This document shows positions 38,025 to 47,416 of a DNA stretch of 64,000 bases, piece after piece. Position 1 is the first letter of the stretch, and the number at the start of each line of letters is the position of its first letter. Source of the DNA: Saccharicrinis carchari (GTDB lineage: Bacteria > Bacteroidota > Bacteroidia > Bacteroidales > Marinilabiliaceae); contig NZ_FXTB01000002.1 in assembly GCF_900182605.1 (NCBI RefSeq), forward strand, positions 124,001 to 188,000. The letters run 5' to 3'. The translations under genes and the position numbers were made by a program. The notes beneath the pieces are model-generated. The model was not told the origin of the DNA. It ran no database searches and saw only the letters and a list, made by a program, of their open reading frames with translations.

Positions 38025-39683
38025 ATGCGTAAAAAGAATAAGGAGAGCTTGCCTGAGCCTTTCAGGCTTGAAAGCTGGCTGATCCAAAGAGCAAATAGCT
38101 TGTTTTATTTACTTTTAGCAGTATTTGTAGTTTTTAGCTTTTTGTATTTTAACGTTAAGCCTAGCATAGCCGGCGACGATTCGTCCTACATTATCCGGGG
38201 CATTAATTTTCTCGAGTCCGGAATCTTTCCAACCTATCAGGGGCCTGTTTATCCTCTTCTTTTATCGCTAATCATTCTTCTTGCGGGGATGAATCTGCTC
38301 GTTCTTAAACTGAGTTCTTTGGTTTTTATGGTGGGTTTTATTATTGTTTTTTATCGTACTTTTAAAGAGAAGGTATCATATACGGCGCTCTTTTATACCA
38401 TGGCTATTCTAAGTGTCAGTCATTTATTTCTCTTTTTTTCGAGCCAAACATTTTCCGAAGCACTTTTTCTTTTGCTTCAGGCGGGTTTGTTTTATCTGCT
38501 TTTTAAGGGCATGTCACTAAACGAAGGTGGATGGCTACCCTCAAAAAAGGAGTTGGCATTTATACTGCTGGTAGCGTTGTGTTGTGTGTTGTTGTTTTTA
38601 ACCCGCACCATAGGTTTTGGAGCATTGTTGGCCACGGTGCTGTTTTTTATGGTAGAACGAAAATTTAAAAGAGCCCTGTATGTAACGGTTTTTTTTGTGG
38701 CCTTGCTGAGTGCATTTTTTACCCTGCGCTCCCAAATTTGGGAAGTACCTGTGAGCTCCGGTGAGCAGTCGTCGCAATTGATGAGTAAAAATCCATACGA
38801 CAGTAGTGAAGGTAAAGAAGACTTTTTGGGTTTTGTTGCCCGATTTAAAGATAACTCCAACCTATATCTGTCCAAGCATTTGATGCGTATCATCGGCTTT
38901 AGGTCCGATAGCATAAATACAGTAAAGCCCCCCATCAGTTTTGCACTGTACTTGCTTTTTATATTCGGATTTTTACGCTTTGCCCAAAAAAATAAATACT
39001 TGTATTTTACTTCGGTTTATCTCGCCATTATGCTCGGCATTACTTTTTTTTCGTTGCAAAAAATATGGGATCAATACAGGCTCATTATCCCTTTTGTACC
39101 ACTCATGTTAGTTGTGTTGGTTCAGATTTTGGTTGATATGAGCAAAGTAAAACACTTTGTATTTATACGAAAAGTATTGCCGGTGGTACTTCTATTATCT
39201 GTAGTGCTTACCTTTGGTAAAGGTGTAAAAAGTATGGATATACCTACCTTAGCCAAAAACATAAAAGGCGACATGCTGGCGGGCTATACTCCGGATTGGG
39301 TAAGTTATTTGCAAATGGCTGAATATTGCCACGATAATTTGAGTGAACAACAAGTGGTGGCTTGTCGTAAGCCCAACCTGGCTCGTATTTACGGAAAGGG
39401 GAAGAAGTTTCATGGAATTTACCGTATTCCGTCAAACGATCCCGACGAACTGATTCAATACCTGAAAGAAAGGAATATTAGCCACATAATATTGGGTAGC
39501 TTACGAAAAAATCCTAAACAGTTTACCGGTCAAACCATCAATACCATTCAACGTTTTATGGCTATAATATTTAAAAAATACCCTAAAACCTTTAAGTTGG
39601 TGCATAAATTTGGCAATCAGGAACCCGCCTACCTCTACGAAATTCATTACCCTGACTTTGAAACAGAAACGAACAAACAATAA
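38025..39683 (+). CDS. polytopic membrane glycosyltransferase, GT-C/GT39-like
   Basis: A 552-residue protein with about 11-12 membrane helices. The first outside loop carries IAGDDSSYIIRG, an acidic motif placed as in GT39/ArnT-type enzymes that use polyprenyl-phosphate sugars. A helix NLFYLLL...VVFSFLYFNV precedes it, and a soluble C-terminal domain of about 120 residues holds SHIILGSLRKNP. The gene lies 2 bases before a methyltransferase-GT2 fusion whose GT2 part resembles polyprenyl-phosphate sugar synthases. The pair may therefore make and use a lipid-linked sugar on the periplasmic side. Acceptor and sugar are unknown. Confidence 0.75.
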   Translation: MRKKNKESLPEPFRLESWLIQRANSLFYLLLAVFVVFSFLYFNVKPSIAGDDSSYIIRGINFLESGIFPTYQGPVYPLLLSLIILLAGMNLLVLKLSSLVFMVGFIIVFYRTFKEKVSYTALFYTMAILSVSHLFLFFSSQTFSEALFLLLQAGLFYLLFKGMSLNEGGWLPSKKELAFILLVALCCVLLFLTRTIGFGALLATVLFFMVERKFKRALYVTVFFVALLSAFFTLRSQIWEVPVSSGEQSSQLMSKNPYDSSEGKEDFLGFVARFKDNSNLYLSKHLMRIIGFRSDSINTVKPPISFALYLLFIFGFLRFAQKNKYLYFTSVYLAIMLGITFFSLQKIWDQYRLIIPFVPLMLVVLVQILVDMSKVKHFVFIRKVLPVVLLLSVVLTFGKGVKSMDIPTLAKNIKGDMLAGYTPDWVSYLQMAEYCHDNLSEQQVVACRKPNLARIYGKGKKFHGIYRIPSNDPDELIQYLKERNISHIILGSLRKNPKQFTGQTINTIQRFMAIIFKKYPKTFKLVHKFGNQEPAYLYEIHYPDFETETNKQ

Positions 39684-39685
39684 AC

Positions 39686-41119
39686 ATGACGCCGTACAGC
39701 AACCTGGAAATTCAAAAATATTGGGATAATTTTTCCGAACGATGGGCAAAATATCGTAAAAGAAGATCGTACTACTGGAATTCAATATCAAAATATTGTA
39801 ATTATTTTATTCATCCCAACAGCAGTATTCTGGAAGTAGGTTGCGGACATGGTGATTTGTTAAATACAATCAAGGGCAAGGATAAGACGGGAATAGATTT
39901 TTCGGCTAAGATGATTGAGGCCGGTAGAGGCCGTTTTCCGCATATTGAATTTCATCAAATGGCTGCCGAAGATATCACTTTACAAAAGCAATATGATGTT
40001 ATTATTTTGTCAAATATTATTGGTGTACTCCCTGATGTACAGTCGGTTTTTGTGCAGTTGAGCAAGGTGTCGCACGATAAAACCCGCGTTATCGTAACCT
40101 ATTACAATCGCATGTGGGAGCCCTTTATACGGCTGGCAGAGTTTATGGGTATAAAACGGAAGTCACCTAAACAAAACTGGCTATCGTGTTCCGACATACA
40201 AAACCTTCTTTATCTATCGGGCTTTGAATCGTATAAAGAAAGCAGAAATATGTTTTTGCCCTACTACGTGCCCTTGCTATCTACCTTTCTAAACCGCTTT
40301 GTGAGTCGTCTACCCTTGTTCAACAGAATGGGTTTAAGCCAGTTTATTTTTGCGCGCCCCATACCGGAAACAATGGCAACTCATCAGCTAAGTCAGAAAT
40401 ATAGCACCTCTATTATTATTCCGGCTCGAAACGAAAGTGGAAATATTGAAGATGCCATCCGTAGGATCCCCCAATTTGGCAAGAGCATTGAAATAATTTA
40501 TGTTGAAGGAAATTCAACAGACGACACGTGGGAAACCATACAGGCAGTACAAAAAAAATATGCACATTCGCATAATATTAAAATAATGCAACAAGAAGGC
40601 AAGGGCAAAGGAGATGCCGTGCGCAAGGGTTTTGAAGCAGCAAGTGGGGATATTTTAATGATTCTGGATGCCGATCTGACTGTTCCTCCCGAAGATTTAT
40701 CTAAATTTTACAACGCCATTGCCATGGGAAAAGGCGAGTTTATAAATGGGGTTAGGCTCGTATATCCTATGGAAAAGAATGCCATGCGCCCTTTGAATAC
40801 AGTTGGGAATCATTTTTTCAGTAAGTTTTTTACCTATATCCTGGAGCGACCCATCAAAGATACGCTATGTGGTACTAAAGTAATGCTAAAATCGGATTAT
40901 GAAAAGTTGGCCGCCAATCGTAAGTTTTTTGGTGAATTTGATCCTTTCGGCGATTTTGACCTGTTATTTGGTGCCTACAAACTCAACCTTAAAATTATTG
41001 ATTTACCCATAAGGTATAGGGAGCGAAAGTACGGTGATACTAATATTAGTAGATTTAGACATGGTGTTATTTTATTGCGCATGTCGATGTTTGCGACCTA
41101 TAAAATCAAGTTTTGGTAA
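39686..41119 (+). CDS. fusion of a SAM-dependent methyltransferase and a GT2 glycosyltransferase
   Basis: A 477-residue two-domain protein. Residues 1-220 are a class I methyltransferase with SILEVGCGHGDLL (SAM motif I) and TGIDFSAKMIEAG. Residues about 232-470 are a GT2 family transferase with TSIIIPARNESGNIEDAI, GKGKGDAVRKGF and the metal-binding MILDADLTVPPEDL, then LCGTKVMLKSDY, resembling dolichyl/polyprenyl-phosphate mannosyl- or glucosyltransferases. No C-terminal membrane helix is seen, so it acts at the cytoplasmic face. Its start lies 2 bases after the GT-C gene, giving a translationally linked pair. Such MTase-GT2 fusions are annotated in other bacteria, but their product is not known to me. 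Confidence 0.88.
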   Translation: MTPYSNLEIQKYWDNFSERWAKYRKRRSYYWNSISKYCNYFIHPNSSILEVGCGHGDLLNTIKGKDKTGIDFSAKMIEAGRGRFPHIEFHQMAAEDITLQKQYDVIILSNIIGVLPDVQSVFVQLSKVSHDKTRVIVTYYNRMWEPFIRLAEFMGIKRKSPKQNWLSCSDIQNLLYLSGFESYKESRNMFLPYYVPLLSTFLNRFVSRLPLFNRMGLSQFIFARPIPETMATHQLSQKYSTSIIIPARNESGNIEDAIRRIPQFGKSIEIIYVEGNSTDDTWETIQAVQKKYAHSHNIKIMQQEGKGKGDAVRKGFEAASGDILMILDADLTVPPEDLSKFYNAIAMGKGEFINGVRLVYPMEKNAMRPLNTVGNHFFSKFFTYILERPIKDTLCGTKVMLKSDYEKLAANRKFFGEFDPFGDFDLLFGAYKLNLKIIDLPIRYRERKYGDTNISRFRHGVILLRMSMFATYKIKFW

Positions 41120-41211
41120 TAGTGCTTTGCGAACTAAAGGGTTTTGTGCAACTTTGGCATCAACAATATTTGGCATACACATTGTAACCTCAGAATTTAA
41201 TTAATAAGAGT

Positions 41212-41688
41212 ATGAAACGTATCGCGATTTTTCCAGGGTCGTTCGATCCTTTTACCATAGGGCATCACAACATTGTTCAAAGAGCGGTATATCTGTTCGA
41301 CGAGTTGGTTATAGGTATTGGCTTTAATGCAAAAAAACAAGATTTTTATCCGGTAGATAAACGCATAGAGTGGATTAGTTACCTTTTTGAAGATCAGCCT
41401 AAAATAAGGGTTGAGAAATTTGAAGGCCTAACAGTTGATTTTGCCAAGAGCCAAGGAGCCGGTTTTATTCTTCGGGGTATCCGCACTTCGGCGGATTTTG
41501 AGTACGAAAGAGCCATTGCGCAGGTAAACAAAGCCATGTCGGGTGTCGAATCTGTTTTCTTGCTCACAACGCCCGAACATACGCCTGTCAATTCAACTAT
41601 TGTCAGAGATATTATTCGCCATAAGGGAGATGCGGGTTTATTCATCCCCGAAAAGATAAGAGAAAAAGTAAAGGAGTACAGGAGATAG
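41212..41688 (+). CDS. coaD: pantetheine-phosphate adenylyltransferase
   Basis: Adenylates 4'-phosphopantetheine to dephospho-CoA in CoA synthesis. The 158-residue protein has FPGSFDPFTIGHHNIVQRA with the TxGH nucleotide motif, LRGIRTSADFEYERAIAQVN for pantetheine binding, and the second nucleotide motif NSTIVRDIIRHKGD. Length and motif order are typical. The following TlpA-like gene starts 3 bases after the stop, so they are likely on one transcript. Confidence 0.98.
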   Translation: MKRIAIFPGSFDPFTIGHHNIVQRAVYLFDELVIGIGFNAKKQDFYPVDKRIEWISYLFEDQPKIRVEKFEGLTVDFAKSQGAGFILRGIRTSADFEYERAIAQVNKAMSGVESVFLLTTPEHTPVNSTIVRDIIRHKGDAGLFIPEKIREKVKEYRR

Positions 41689-41691
41689 CAT

Positions 41692-43149
41692 ATGCGAATA
41701 TTTTTACTGATTATTTTCATGGCTGCAATAAAAAGTGTTGCAGGCGAAAACAAGGAGGTTACGCTATGGGGAAATGCACCCGAGTATTCAACTATGCGCT
41801 TAACCATTGAGCGGCAAAGTAATTATATTACCCGTAATTTTGAGGATGTTGAAACCTTTTCGGTAGATCCTAAAGGGAATTTTAGTGTTACTTTTTCCGT
41901 AGAGGAAATAGCTAAAATATATATGCCCTTAGGTCAAATGCGCGGATACATGTATGTGGAGCCGGGCAGAACTTATTTACTTACCCTGCCTTTGTATCGT
42001 CCTTTACGGCCTGAAGATAAATTCAATCCTTTTTTTGAACCCGAAACGGTAGTGTTGGGTATTCAAAATAACTTTCCCGGCGAAATCAATAAAAAAACCG
42101 TTGCCTTTGAAGAGAAATATAATTATCTGTTCAGCAAAGATATTAAACGTATTGTGCTAACAGGCAATAAAAAAGATCTTTTTAAGATTATTGACCAAAC
42201 CGAGGCAGCCTTTCCGGCCGAGAAAGGAACGTGGTTTTATTATTACAAACATTTTAAATATCAGAATATTTACGAATATGCCTACTCTGATAAACCAAGG
42301 GAGGTAATTTATAATGGTTTTTCTTCTATTCCGGTGCAGTATAATCTGGATACCTATTGGGCTTCCTTTAACAAGCAATTTGGTAATTTTTTTCATTACT
42401 ATTTTTCTACAAAGGAAGGTCAAAGCTTTAAGGAAACCTGGAATACATCTGAATCTTTCCAGCTACTTACGGCAACCCTGCGAAAGGATACACTTTTTAA
42501 GAACAGGGAATTAGCTGAATTGATACTGTTGAAAAATCTTTATGCCGGGTTTTATGGCACCACCTATTCCAAGCTTAAAATTACGAACATCGTTAAAACG
42601 GCCAAAAACAATTGCGCTAACGTACAAAATAATAAAATTGCAAGCGACATATTTGATAAAATTACCAAACTGAATGTAGGAGAATCGCCACCTAACTTTG
42701 AGTTGTCTGATCTTAGCGGAACAAAAACCCTTTTATTAGAAAATTATAGGGGTAAATTTGTATACCTTAATTTTGCGAACACAAAAAATTATGCCTGTAA
42801 AAAAGATTTTCAGGTCTTAGAGCAGATGGCCGAAATGTACAAAAAAGACATGTATATTGTTACGGTACTCACCGATGAAGATCCGGACGAAGCAATGGCT
42901 TATGTAAAAAATAATAATTTAAGTTGGGATTTCCTGCATTTTGGACAAAATGCCAAGGTGCTTCTGGATTACAATATTAAAGCATTGCCTACCTATTATT
43001 TAATTAATCCTGAAGGTATTATGTCGCTTTCGCCGGCGCCGGCTCCCGAGGAGAATTTTGCCCTGGTTTTTGCCGAGGTATATAATAATTACCGTCGAAA
43101 GCAGCTTCGAAAGAATAGACCAAATACCAGAACTATTTATGATTTATAG
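41692..43149 (+). CDS. exported TlpA-like protein with degenerate thioredoxin domain
   Basis: A 485-residue exported protein with a short signal peptide (MRIFLLIIFMAAIKSVAG). Residues about 20-330 contain a beta-rich N-terminal region and a long helical middle as in Bacteroidota TlpA-type proteins with a DUF4369-like region. The C-terminal 140 residues have the AhpC/TSA-thioredoxin fold: GESPPNFELSDLSGTKTLLLENYRGKFVYLNFA, the IVTVLTDEDPDEAMAYVK region and ALPTYYLINPEG with the cis-Pro. At the redox site, where WCxxC is expected, the sequence is TKNYACKKDF. Only the second Cys remains, so disulfide exchange by the usual mechanism is not possible. The role may be structural or binding. Confidence 0.82.
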   Translation: MRIFLLIIFMAAIKSVAGENKEVTLWGNAPEYSTMRLTIERQSNYITRNFEDVETFSVDPKGNFSVTFSVEEIAKIYMPLGQMRGYMYVEPGRTYLLTLPLYRPLRPEDKFNPFFEPETVVLGIQNNFPGEINKKTVAFEEKYNYLFSKDIKRIVLTGNKKDLFKIIDQTEAAFPAEKGTWFYYYKHFKYQNIYEYAYSDKPREVIYNGFSSIPVQYNLDTYWASFNKQFGNFFHYYFSTKEGQSFKETWNTSESFQLLTATLRKDTLFKNRELAELILLKNLYAGFYGTTYSKLKITNIVKTAKNNCANVQNNKIASDIFDKITKLNVGESPPNFELSDLSGTKTLLLENYRGKFVYLNFANTKNYACKKDFQVLEQMAEMYKKDMYIVTVLTDEDPDEAMAYVKNNNLSWDFLHFGQNAKVLLDYNIKALPTYYLINPEGIMSLSPAPAPEENFALVFAEVYNNYRRKQLRKNRPNTRTIYDL

Positions 43150-43344
43150 CTTTAGCTTATTTAAGTCAAAGCAAGGTGTGCTGTATTGGGTGGGTTAATT
43201 AAATGTAAAATAGCTTTTAATGGTATTTTAAGGTTTGCTTGCGTAAATAATTAAATAATTATCCTTATTGGACAAAAAATACCAAAATGCTATGTAATCA
43301 CATTTTTTTTGGTTTCATTTACAACGATATTATTTGTCTCCAAT

Positions 43345-43368
43345 TAATTAACCTGTGGAGGTTAATTA
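43345..43368 (+). repeat. perfect 10-bp inverted repeat (hairpin)
   Basis: TAATTAACCT, loop GTGG, AGGTTAATTA. The right arm ends in the start of a tiny open frame (MKSDYLP). It sits 54 bases before a strong terminator, a layout that resembles a short structured RNA. Confidence 0.5.
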
Positions 43369-43421
43369 TGAAGAGCGATTATTTACCCTAAAGTTAATTT
43401 CGGGTTCACAAATTTGCAATT

Positions 43422-43453
43422 GGCGGGTTCATTCACTTGAACCCGCCTTTTTT
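43422..43453 (+). terminator. strong plus-strand intrinsic terminator
   Basis: Perfect 10-bp stem GGCGGGTTCA / TGAACCCGCC with loop TTCACT and a run of six U. It lies about 270 bases after the TlpA-like gene stop, so it may end that transcript or a separate small RNA. Confidence 0.85.
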
Positions 43454-43480
43454 GATTGTATTCTCTTATTTACCCTCTTG

Positions 43481-44755
43481 CTATTTTTTCTCTTTGTCCT
43501 CAAACAATTTTTCTACTACTTCTACGGGGTCGTTGTGCTTTAATTTGTTAGCTATGGCACTATAAGGAGCAGTCACCACCTCTTCACCTTCCTTTAGGCC
43601 TTCAATAATTTCTATGTGCCGAGTATCCTGTATGCCGGGTGTTACATTGCGCTGTTCAACTCTCCCCTCTTTTACTACAAATACCACCTCTGTTTTATCG
43701 TCCTCTTGGTTCAAATCTTTGTCTTTCGTATTTATGGTGGTGGTATCTGCTCGTGTAGTTACCGATTGAATAGGAACGCTGAGTACATCTGCCCGTGTGT
43801 TGGTTTGTATATCTACCGTAGCCGACATGCCTGGGCGGAAGGGGTAAAAGTTTTCGCCTTTTTCCTGAATTAGCTCGCGGTACGATTGGGGTAAAATAAG
43901 CACCTTTACCTCAAAGTTGGTAATTTGGTCGGCGCTGGTACCTTCCGATTTGGCCGAATTGGCAATTTCGGTCACCAGGCCTTTAAACTTTCTGTCTAAA
44001 TAGGCATCCACTTCAATAAGGGCGGTGTCGCGACTGCTTACCCGGATAATGTCGTTTTCGTTTACATCAACCACCACTTCCATGTTATTCATATTGGCAA
44101 TAGTCATCATGTCTGTTCCTTCAAACTGGGCGGTACCTACCACACGCTCTCCTTTTTCAACGTTTAGGCGCGAAACGGTTCCGTCCATAGGGGAGTAAAT
44201 GGTTGTTTTGGTGAGGTTGTCTTTTGCCTCGTTTAACGAAGCCTTGGCATTCCGGAGCGCTGCTTTGGAAGCCTCGGCACTGGCTTTGGCTATATTGTAA
44301 TCGCTAAGTGCCAGTTCGTATTCAGATTCGGATATGGTTTGCTGCTCCCAAAGGGTTTTGTTACGATTAAACGACAGCTCTTTCTGTTGCAGCTGTGCCT
44401 CGGCTTGGGCAAGGTTGGCTTCAGCAGAGCGAAGCGATGCCTGCATTTTTTCCAGGTGTCGCTGATAAATATCGGGCTGTATTTTGGCTAATATCTGTCC
44501 GTTAAATACTTCATCACCTTCTTTTACCGTCAGCTCTAATATTTCGCCCGATACATCTGAGGATACCTTTACTTCTACTTCCGGTTTTATTTTTCCATTG
44601 GCAGTAATGAGTTCTGTCAACGTTCTGGGTTCTGCTTGCTCCACCATGACTTTTAGTTGGAATTCGCCACCTATCCAACCTAGTTTTTTACCTGCGATAA
44701 GTGCAATTATAATTATCGCCAGGGCGATTAGGGGATATAAAATATTTTTTTTCAT
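43481..44755 (-). CDS. periplasmic adaptor (membrane fusion protein) of an efflux system, second copy
   Basis: Bridges an inner-membrane pump and an outer-membrane TolC channel. The 424-residue HlyD/RND-type adaptor has one N-terminal anchor helix (ILYPLIALAIIIIALIAG), a lipoyl half-motif (VSGEILELTVKEGDEVFNGQILAKI), a long alpha-hairpin with many Ala, Glu and Gln residues (ANLAQAEAQLQQKELSFNRNKTLWEQQ), then SPMDGTVSRLNVEKGERV and a beta-barrel ending FRPGMSATVDI. It is the last gene of the operon, after tolC. A first adaptor is encoded upstream of tolC, so this pump may have two different adaptors. Confidence 0.9.
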   Translation of the reverse strand: MKKNILYPLIALAIIIIALIAGKKLGWIGGEFQLKVMVEQAEPRTLTELITANGKIKPEVEVKVSSDVSGEILELTVKEGDEVFNGQILAKIQPDIYQRHLEKMQASLRSAEANLAQAEAQLQQKELSFNRNKTLWEQQTISESEYELALSDYNIAKASAEASKAALRNAKASLNEAKDNLTKTTIYSPMDGTVSRLNVEKGERVVGTAQFEGTDMMTIANMNNMEVVVDVNENDIIRVSSRDTALIEVDAYLDRKFKGLVTEIANSAKSEGTSADQITNFEVKVLILPQSYRELIQEKGENFYPFRPGMSATVDIQTNTRADVLSVPIQSVTTRADTTTINTKDKDLNQEDDKTEVVFVVKEGRVEQRNVTPGIQDTRHIEIIEGLKEGEEVVTAPYSAIANKLKHNDPVEVVEKLFEDKEKK

Positions 44756-44864
44756 TCGTTAAATTGTGAGGTTTTAAGCTGTATGATTCTGAATTTTTAG
44801 TGCAGAAGTAAAACGATTGATAATTTATTGCAAGATAATAAGATAAACTTTAATCGTTTTAATT

Positions 44865-46202
44865 TTAAAGCACAATAGCAATTCCTTTATAAAAATCGAG
44901 GATTTTACTTCGCAGAATATATTCGTATTTCGATTGTAGTAAATCCGATTGCGCGCGCAAATAATCGTTTTTAGCTACGTTGTAATCCACTGTGTTTACC
45001 AGTCCCACGTTATATTTCTGTTCGGTATAGCGCAAAGATTCTTTAAACGATTCCACCGCCAGACTACTTGATAGATATTTATTATACGCCCCCAGTGCAT
45101 CGGCATAAGCCTGCTGAATTTCTTTGCGTAGGTTCAGTTTTTGCTGATTTAACTGGTATTGTGCATCCAACACAGCTATACGGGCATTTTTTACCCTGCT
45201 GCGCGTTTGTAGTTTATTAAATATGGGAATATTTAGTGAGGCGCCAACAAAGAAGTTTTTGTTGGAATTTATTTGGTCTGACAGTGAGCGGTTCAGGTTA
45301 TTAGGATCGTCAATAAGCCAGTTGGCTCTGGCACCCCACTGCGCGTTAAGGCTTAGGTTAGGATAATACCCGCCCCGGGCAATTTTTACTTCGGCAATTG
45401 AACTCTCCAGCTGGTAATCTGCCCCTTTTATTTGAGGCATCAGGGTGAGTGCTGTTGAATATACATCAACAGGGTTTTCTACTTTCATATGCGCTATTTC
45501 CGGTATGATGGGCGACACCACATCAAAGTTGGCCACATCTTCCAGATCCAGCAATTGTGCCAGGTTTAAAAGCGATAGGTTTAAATTGTTTTCTTGCTGT
45601 GTTACGTTGAGCGCCTCCTTTGCTGCCTGCGATTTAATTTCGAGCTGGCTGCCCTTGGCCAGGCTGCCTGCCTCTACCAACTGCTGGGTGCGTCTCACCT
45701 GCTGACTGGTTACTTCGTATTGCTCCTGAGCTACCAGCAATAATTCTTTATCGAACAAAATCTGAAGGTACTGGCTGGTAATTTGCAGTGCGATATCATT
45801 TCGTATCTCTTCTTCCAAGGCCAGCGAAGCCATCAAATCGAGTCGGTTGCGTTTGATGGTATTGGTAACGCTTAGGCCATCAAAAACATCCACCGACGAC
45901 CCAATACCTAAACTAAACGAACGGGTGTTCACATCCACGTTTTGCCCTGCTTCCTGTATCCAGGTGTAACCGTAACTATGGCCATAAGTCGACTGGCTGT
46001 TTAAATTGGGCAGGCGATTGAGTTTGCTTTGTGACAACTCATTTTTTTGTAAATCGGTACTGAGGTTTTGTCGCTTTATAGTAATATTGTTTTCGAAGGC
46101 ATAGTTAATACACCGTTCCAAAGTCCAAGCTTCCTGGGCATTTATGTTGCCTATTTTTATACATACTACTAAAGCGAGAAGGAGAATTGTTTTGTTCGTC
46201 AT
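44865..46202 (-). CDS. TolC-family outer-membrane efflux protein
   Basis: Outer-membrane channel and periplasmic tunnel of a tripartite exporter, 445 residues. It has a signal peptide (MTNKTILLLALVVCIKIGNINAQ) and the two tandem OEP repeats of the TolC fold: WTLERCINYAFENNITIKRQNL, LVEAGSLAKGSQLEIKSQAAKE and, in the second repeat, AGYYPNL-like NLSLNAQWGARAN, YNVGLVNTVDYNVAKNDYLRAQSDL. It lies 50 bases after the first adaptor gene and 110 bases before the second. Co-encoding with MacB-like permeases makes it the cognate channel. Confidence 0.93.
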   Translation of the reverse strand: MTNKTILLLALVVCIKIGNINAQEAWTLERCINYAFENNITIKRQNLSTDLQKNELSQSKLNRLPNLNSQSTYGHSYGYTWIQEAGQNVDVNTRSFSLGIGSSVDVFDGLSVTNTIKRNRLDLMASLALEEEIRNDIALQITSQYLQILFDKELLLVAQEQYEVTSQQVRRTQQLVEAGSLAKGSQLEIKSQAAKEALNVTQQENNLNLSLLNLAQLLDLEDVANFDVVSPIIPEIAHMKVENPVDVYSTALTLMPQIKGADYQLESSIAEVKIARGGYYPNLSLNAQWGARANWLIDDPNNLNRSLSDQINSNKNFFVGASLNIPIFNKLQTRSRVKNARIAVLDAQYQLNQQKLNLRKEIQQAYADALGAYNKYLSSSLAVESFKESLRYTEQKYNVGLVNTVDYNVAKNDYLRAQSDLLQSKYEYILRSKILDFYKGIAIVL

Positions 46203-46252
46203 TTTATGGATACTTAGGATTGTTTGTTTTCGCGAAAAAAGGTAAGTAAAAA

Positions 46253-47335
46253 TTACGATTTTGGAACCTTAATTTTGTCATTCTTTGTAATTCCAGACTT
46301 GACTTCTATCTTAATGCCATCGGAAAGACCGGTTATTATCTGCTTTTTTTCGAATTCCTGTTCGCCCACTTCCACTTCTACAAATGCCGAATCGTTACTA
46401 AAGGTGATGAGTTTTTCCTTGATCACGTAAACACTGTCGCGACGATCCAATACAATGTCGGCTGTGGCGCTGTATCCGGAGCGTATAAACTGGCCTTTGT
46501 TTAAGGATACTGCTGCTTTTATTTCAAACTGTATGGCTCCGTTTTCCTCCACACCTTTGGGGGCAATAAACTCGAGTGTAGCTTTGTATTTTTCCTCCTC
46601 AATGGCACCTATAGAGAGCTCCAGATCCATGCCTTCGCGTATCTTACCCACTTCGGTTTCATCAACTTTGCCCTGGAAAATCATCTTGCCCATATCGGCC
46701 AGGATAGCTACCGTGGTACCGTCGTTAAAAGTGTTACTTTTAATAACGGAGTTGCCCACTTCAACGGGCACGTCGAGCACCATGCCATCGATGGTTGCTT
46801 TAATAATGGTATTGGTTTGCGCCCCCATCTTGTGCGTTACACCTTCCTTTATCAGTTGCAGGTTGTTGTCGGCGGTATTCAAATCCACTTTGGCGTTTTC
46901 GTAACGCATCAGTTCGTCCAGATACTCCGATTCGGCTATCACTCCATTATCAAAAAGCTCTTTTTTGCGTTGATATTCTATCTCGGCATTTTTGAATAGT
47001 ATCCTGGCTTTGTTCAGCTGGCTTTCGGCATTGTTTACCTGCACCATTTCGGGTATAATCTGTATTTTGGCCAGCAGGTCACCTTTCTTCAGCTCATCGC
47101 CGGGCTCCACATATATTTCGGTTATGATACCCGATTCTTGCGGTTTTATCTCTATCTCCTGTCGCGGTACCACAGAGCCGGTGGCCACGGTTTTTTTTAC
47201 GATGTCGGATATTTCTAACATCTCTGTTTCATATACCACCGGGTCTTTTTTAGATTGTGTATAAAGGTAATACACCACCCAGGTAAAAAGTGTTATTAAA
47301 ACAAGCACCAATGCGATTCTAATTATTTTTTTCAT
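46253..47335 (-). CDS. periplasmic adaptor (membrane fusion protein) of an efflux system, first copy
   Basis: A 360-residue HlyD-type adaptor with N-terminal anchor (IIRIALVLVLITLFTWVVYYLY), lipoyl half-motif VPRQEIEIKPQESGIITEIYVEPGDELKKGDLLAKI, a coiled-coil hairpin (ARILFKNAEIEYQRKKELFDNG) and a beta-barrel (IRSGYSATADIVL). The hairpin is shorter than in the second adaptor. MacA-type adaptors pair with MacB-type ABC transporters, matching the two permease genes just upstream in the transcript (81-base gap). It probably contacts the permease pair, with TolC as exit duct. Confidence 0.9.
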   Translation of the reverse strand: MKKIIRIALVLVLITLFTWVVYYLYTQSKKDPVVYETEMLEISDIVKKTVATGSVVPRQEIEIKPQESGIITEIYVEPGDELKKGDLLAKIQIIPEMVQVNNAESQLNKARILFKNAEIEYQRKKELFDNGVIAESEYLDELMRYENAKVDLNTADNNLQLIKEGVTHKMGAQTNTIIKATIDGMVLDVPVEVGNSVIKSNTFNDGTTVAILADMGKMIFQGKVDETEVGKIREGMDLELSIGAIEEEKYKATLEFIAPKGVEENGAIQFEIKAAVSLNKGQFIRSGYSATADIVLDRRDSVYVIKEKLITFSNDSAFVEVEVGEQEFEKKQIITGLSDGIKIEVKSGITKNDKIKVPKS

Positions 47336-47416
47336 AAGCTTAAAGATTTGATAATTACGTACAGTTAATCTGCTTATAGGTCTGATAAATCAATTTTATA
47401 GCTGGTTTTATTTTCT

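Larger units (their letters stand above)
43150..43480. other. convergent intergenic region with two hairpins
   Basis: Between the TlpA-like gene (plus) and the second efflux adaptor (minus). It contains a perfect 10-bp hairpin at 43345-43368 and a terminator at 43422-43453, but no gene longer than a seven-codon frame at 43368. A short non-coding transcript or attenuator could lie here. Confidence 0.45.
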
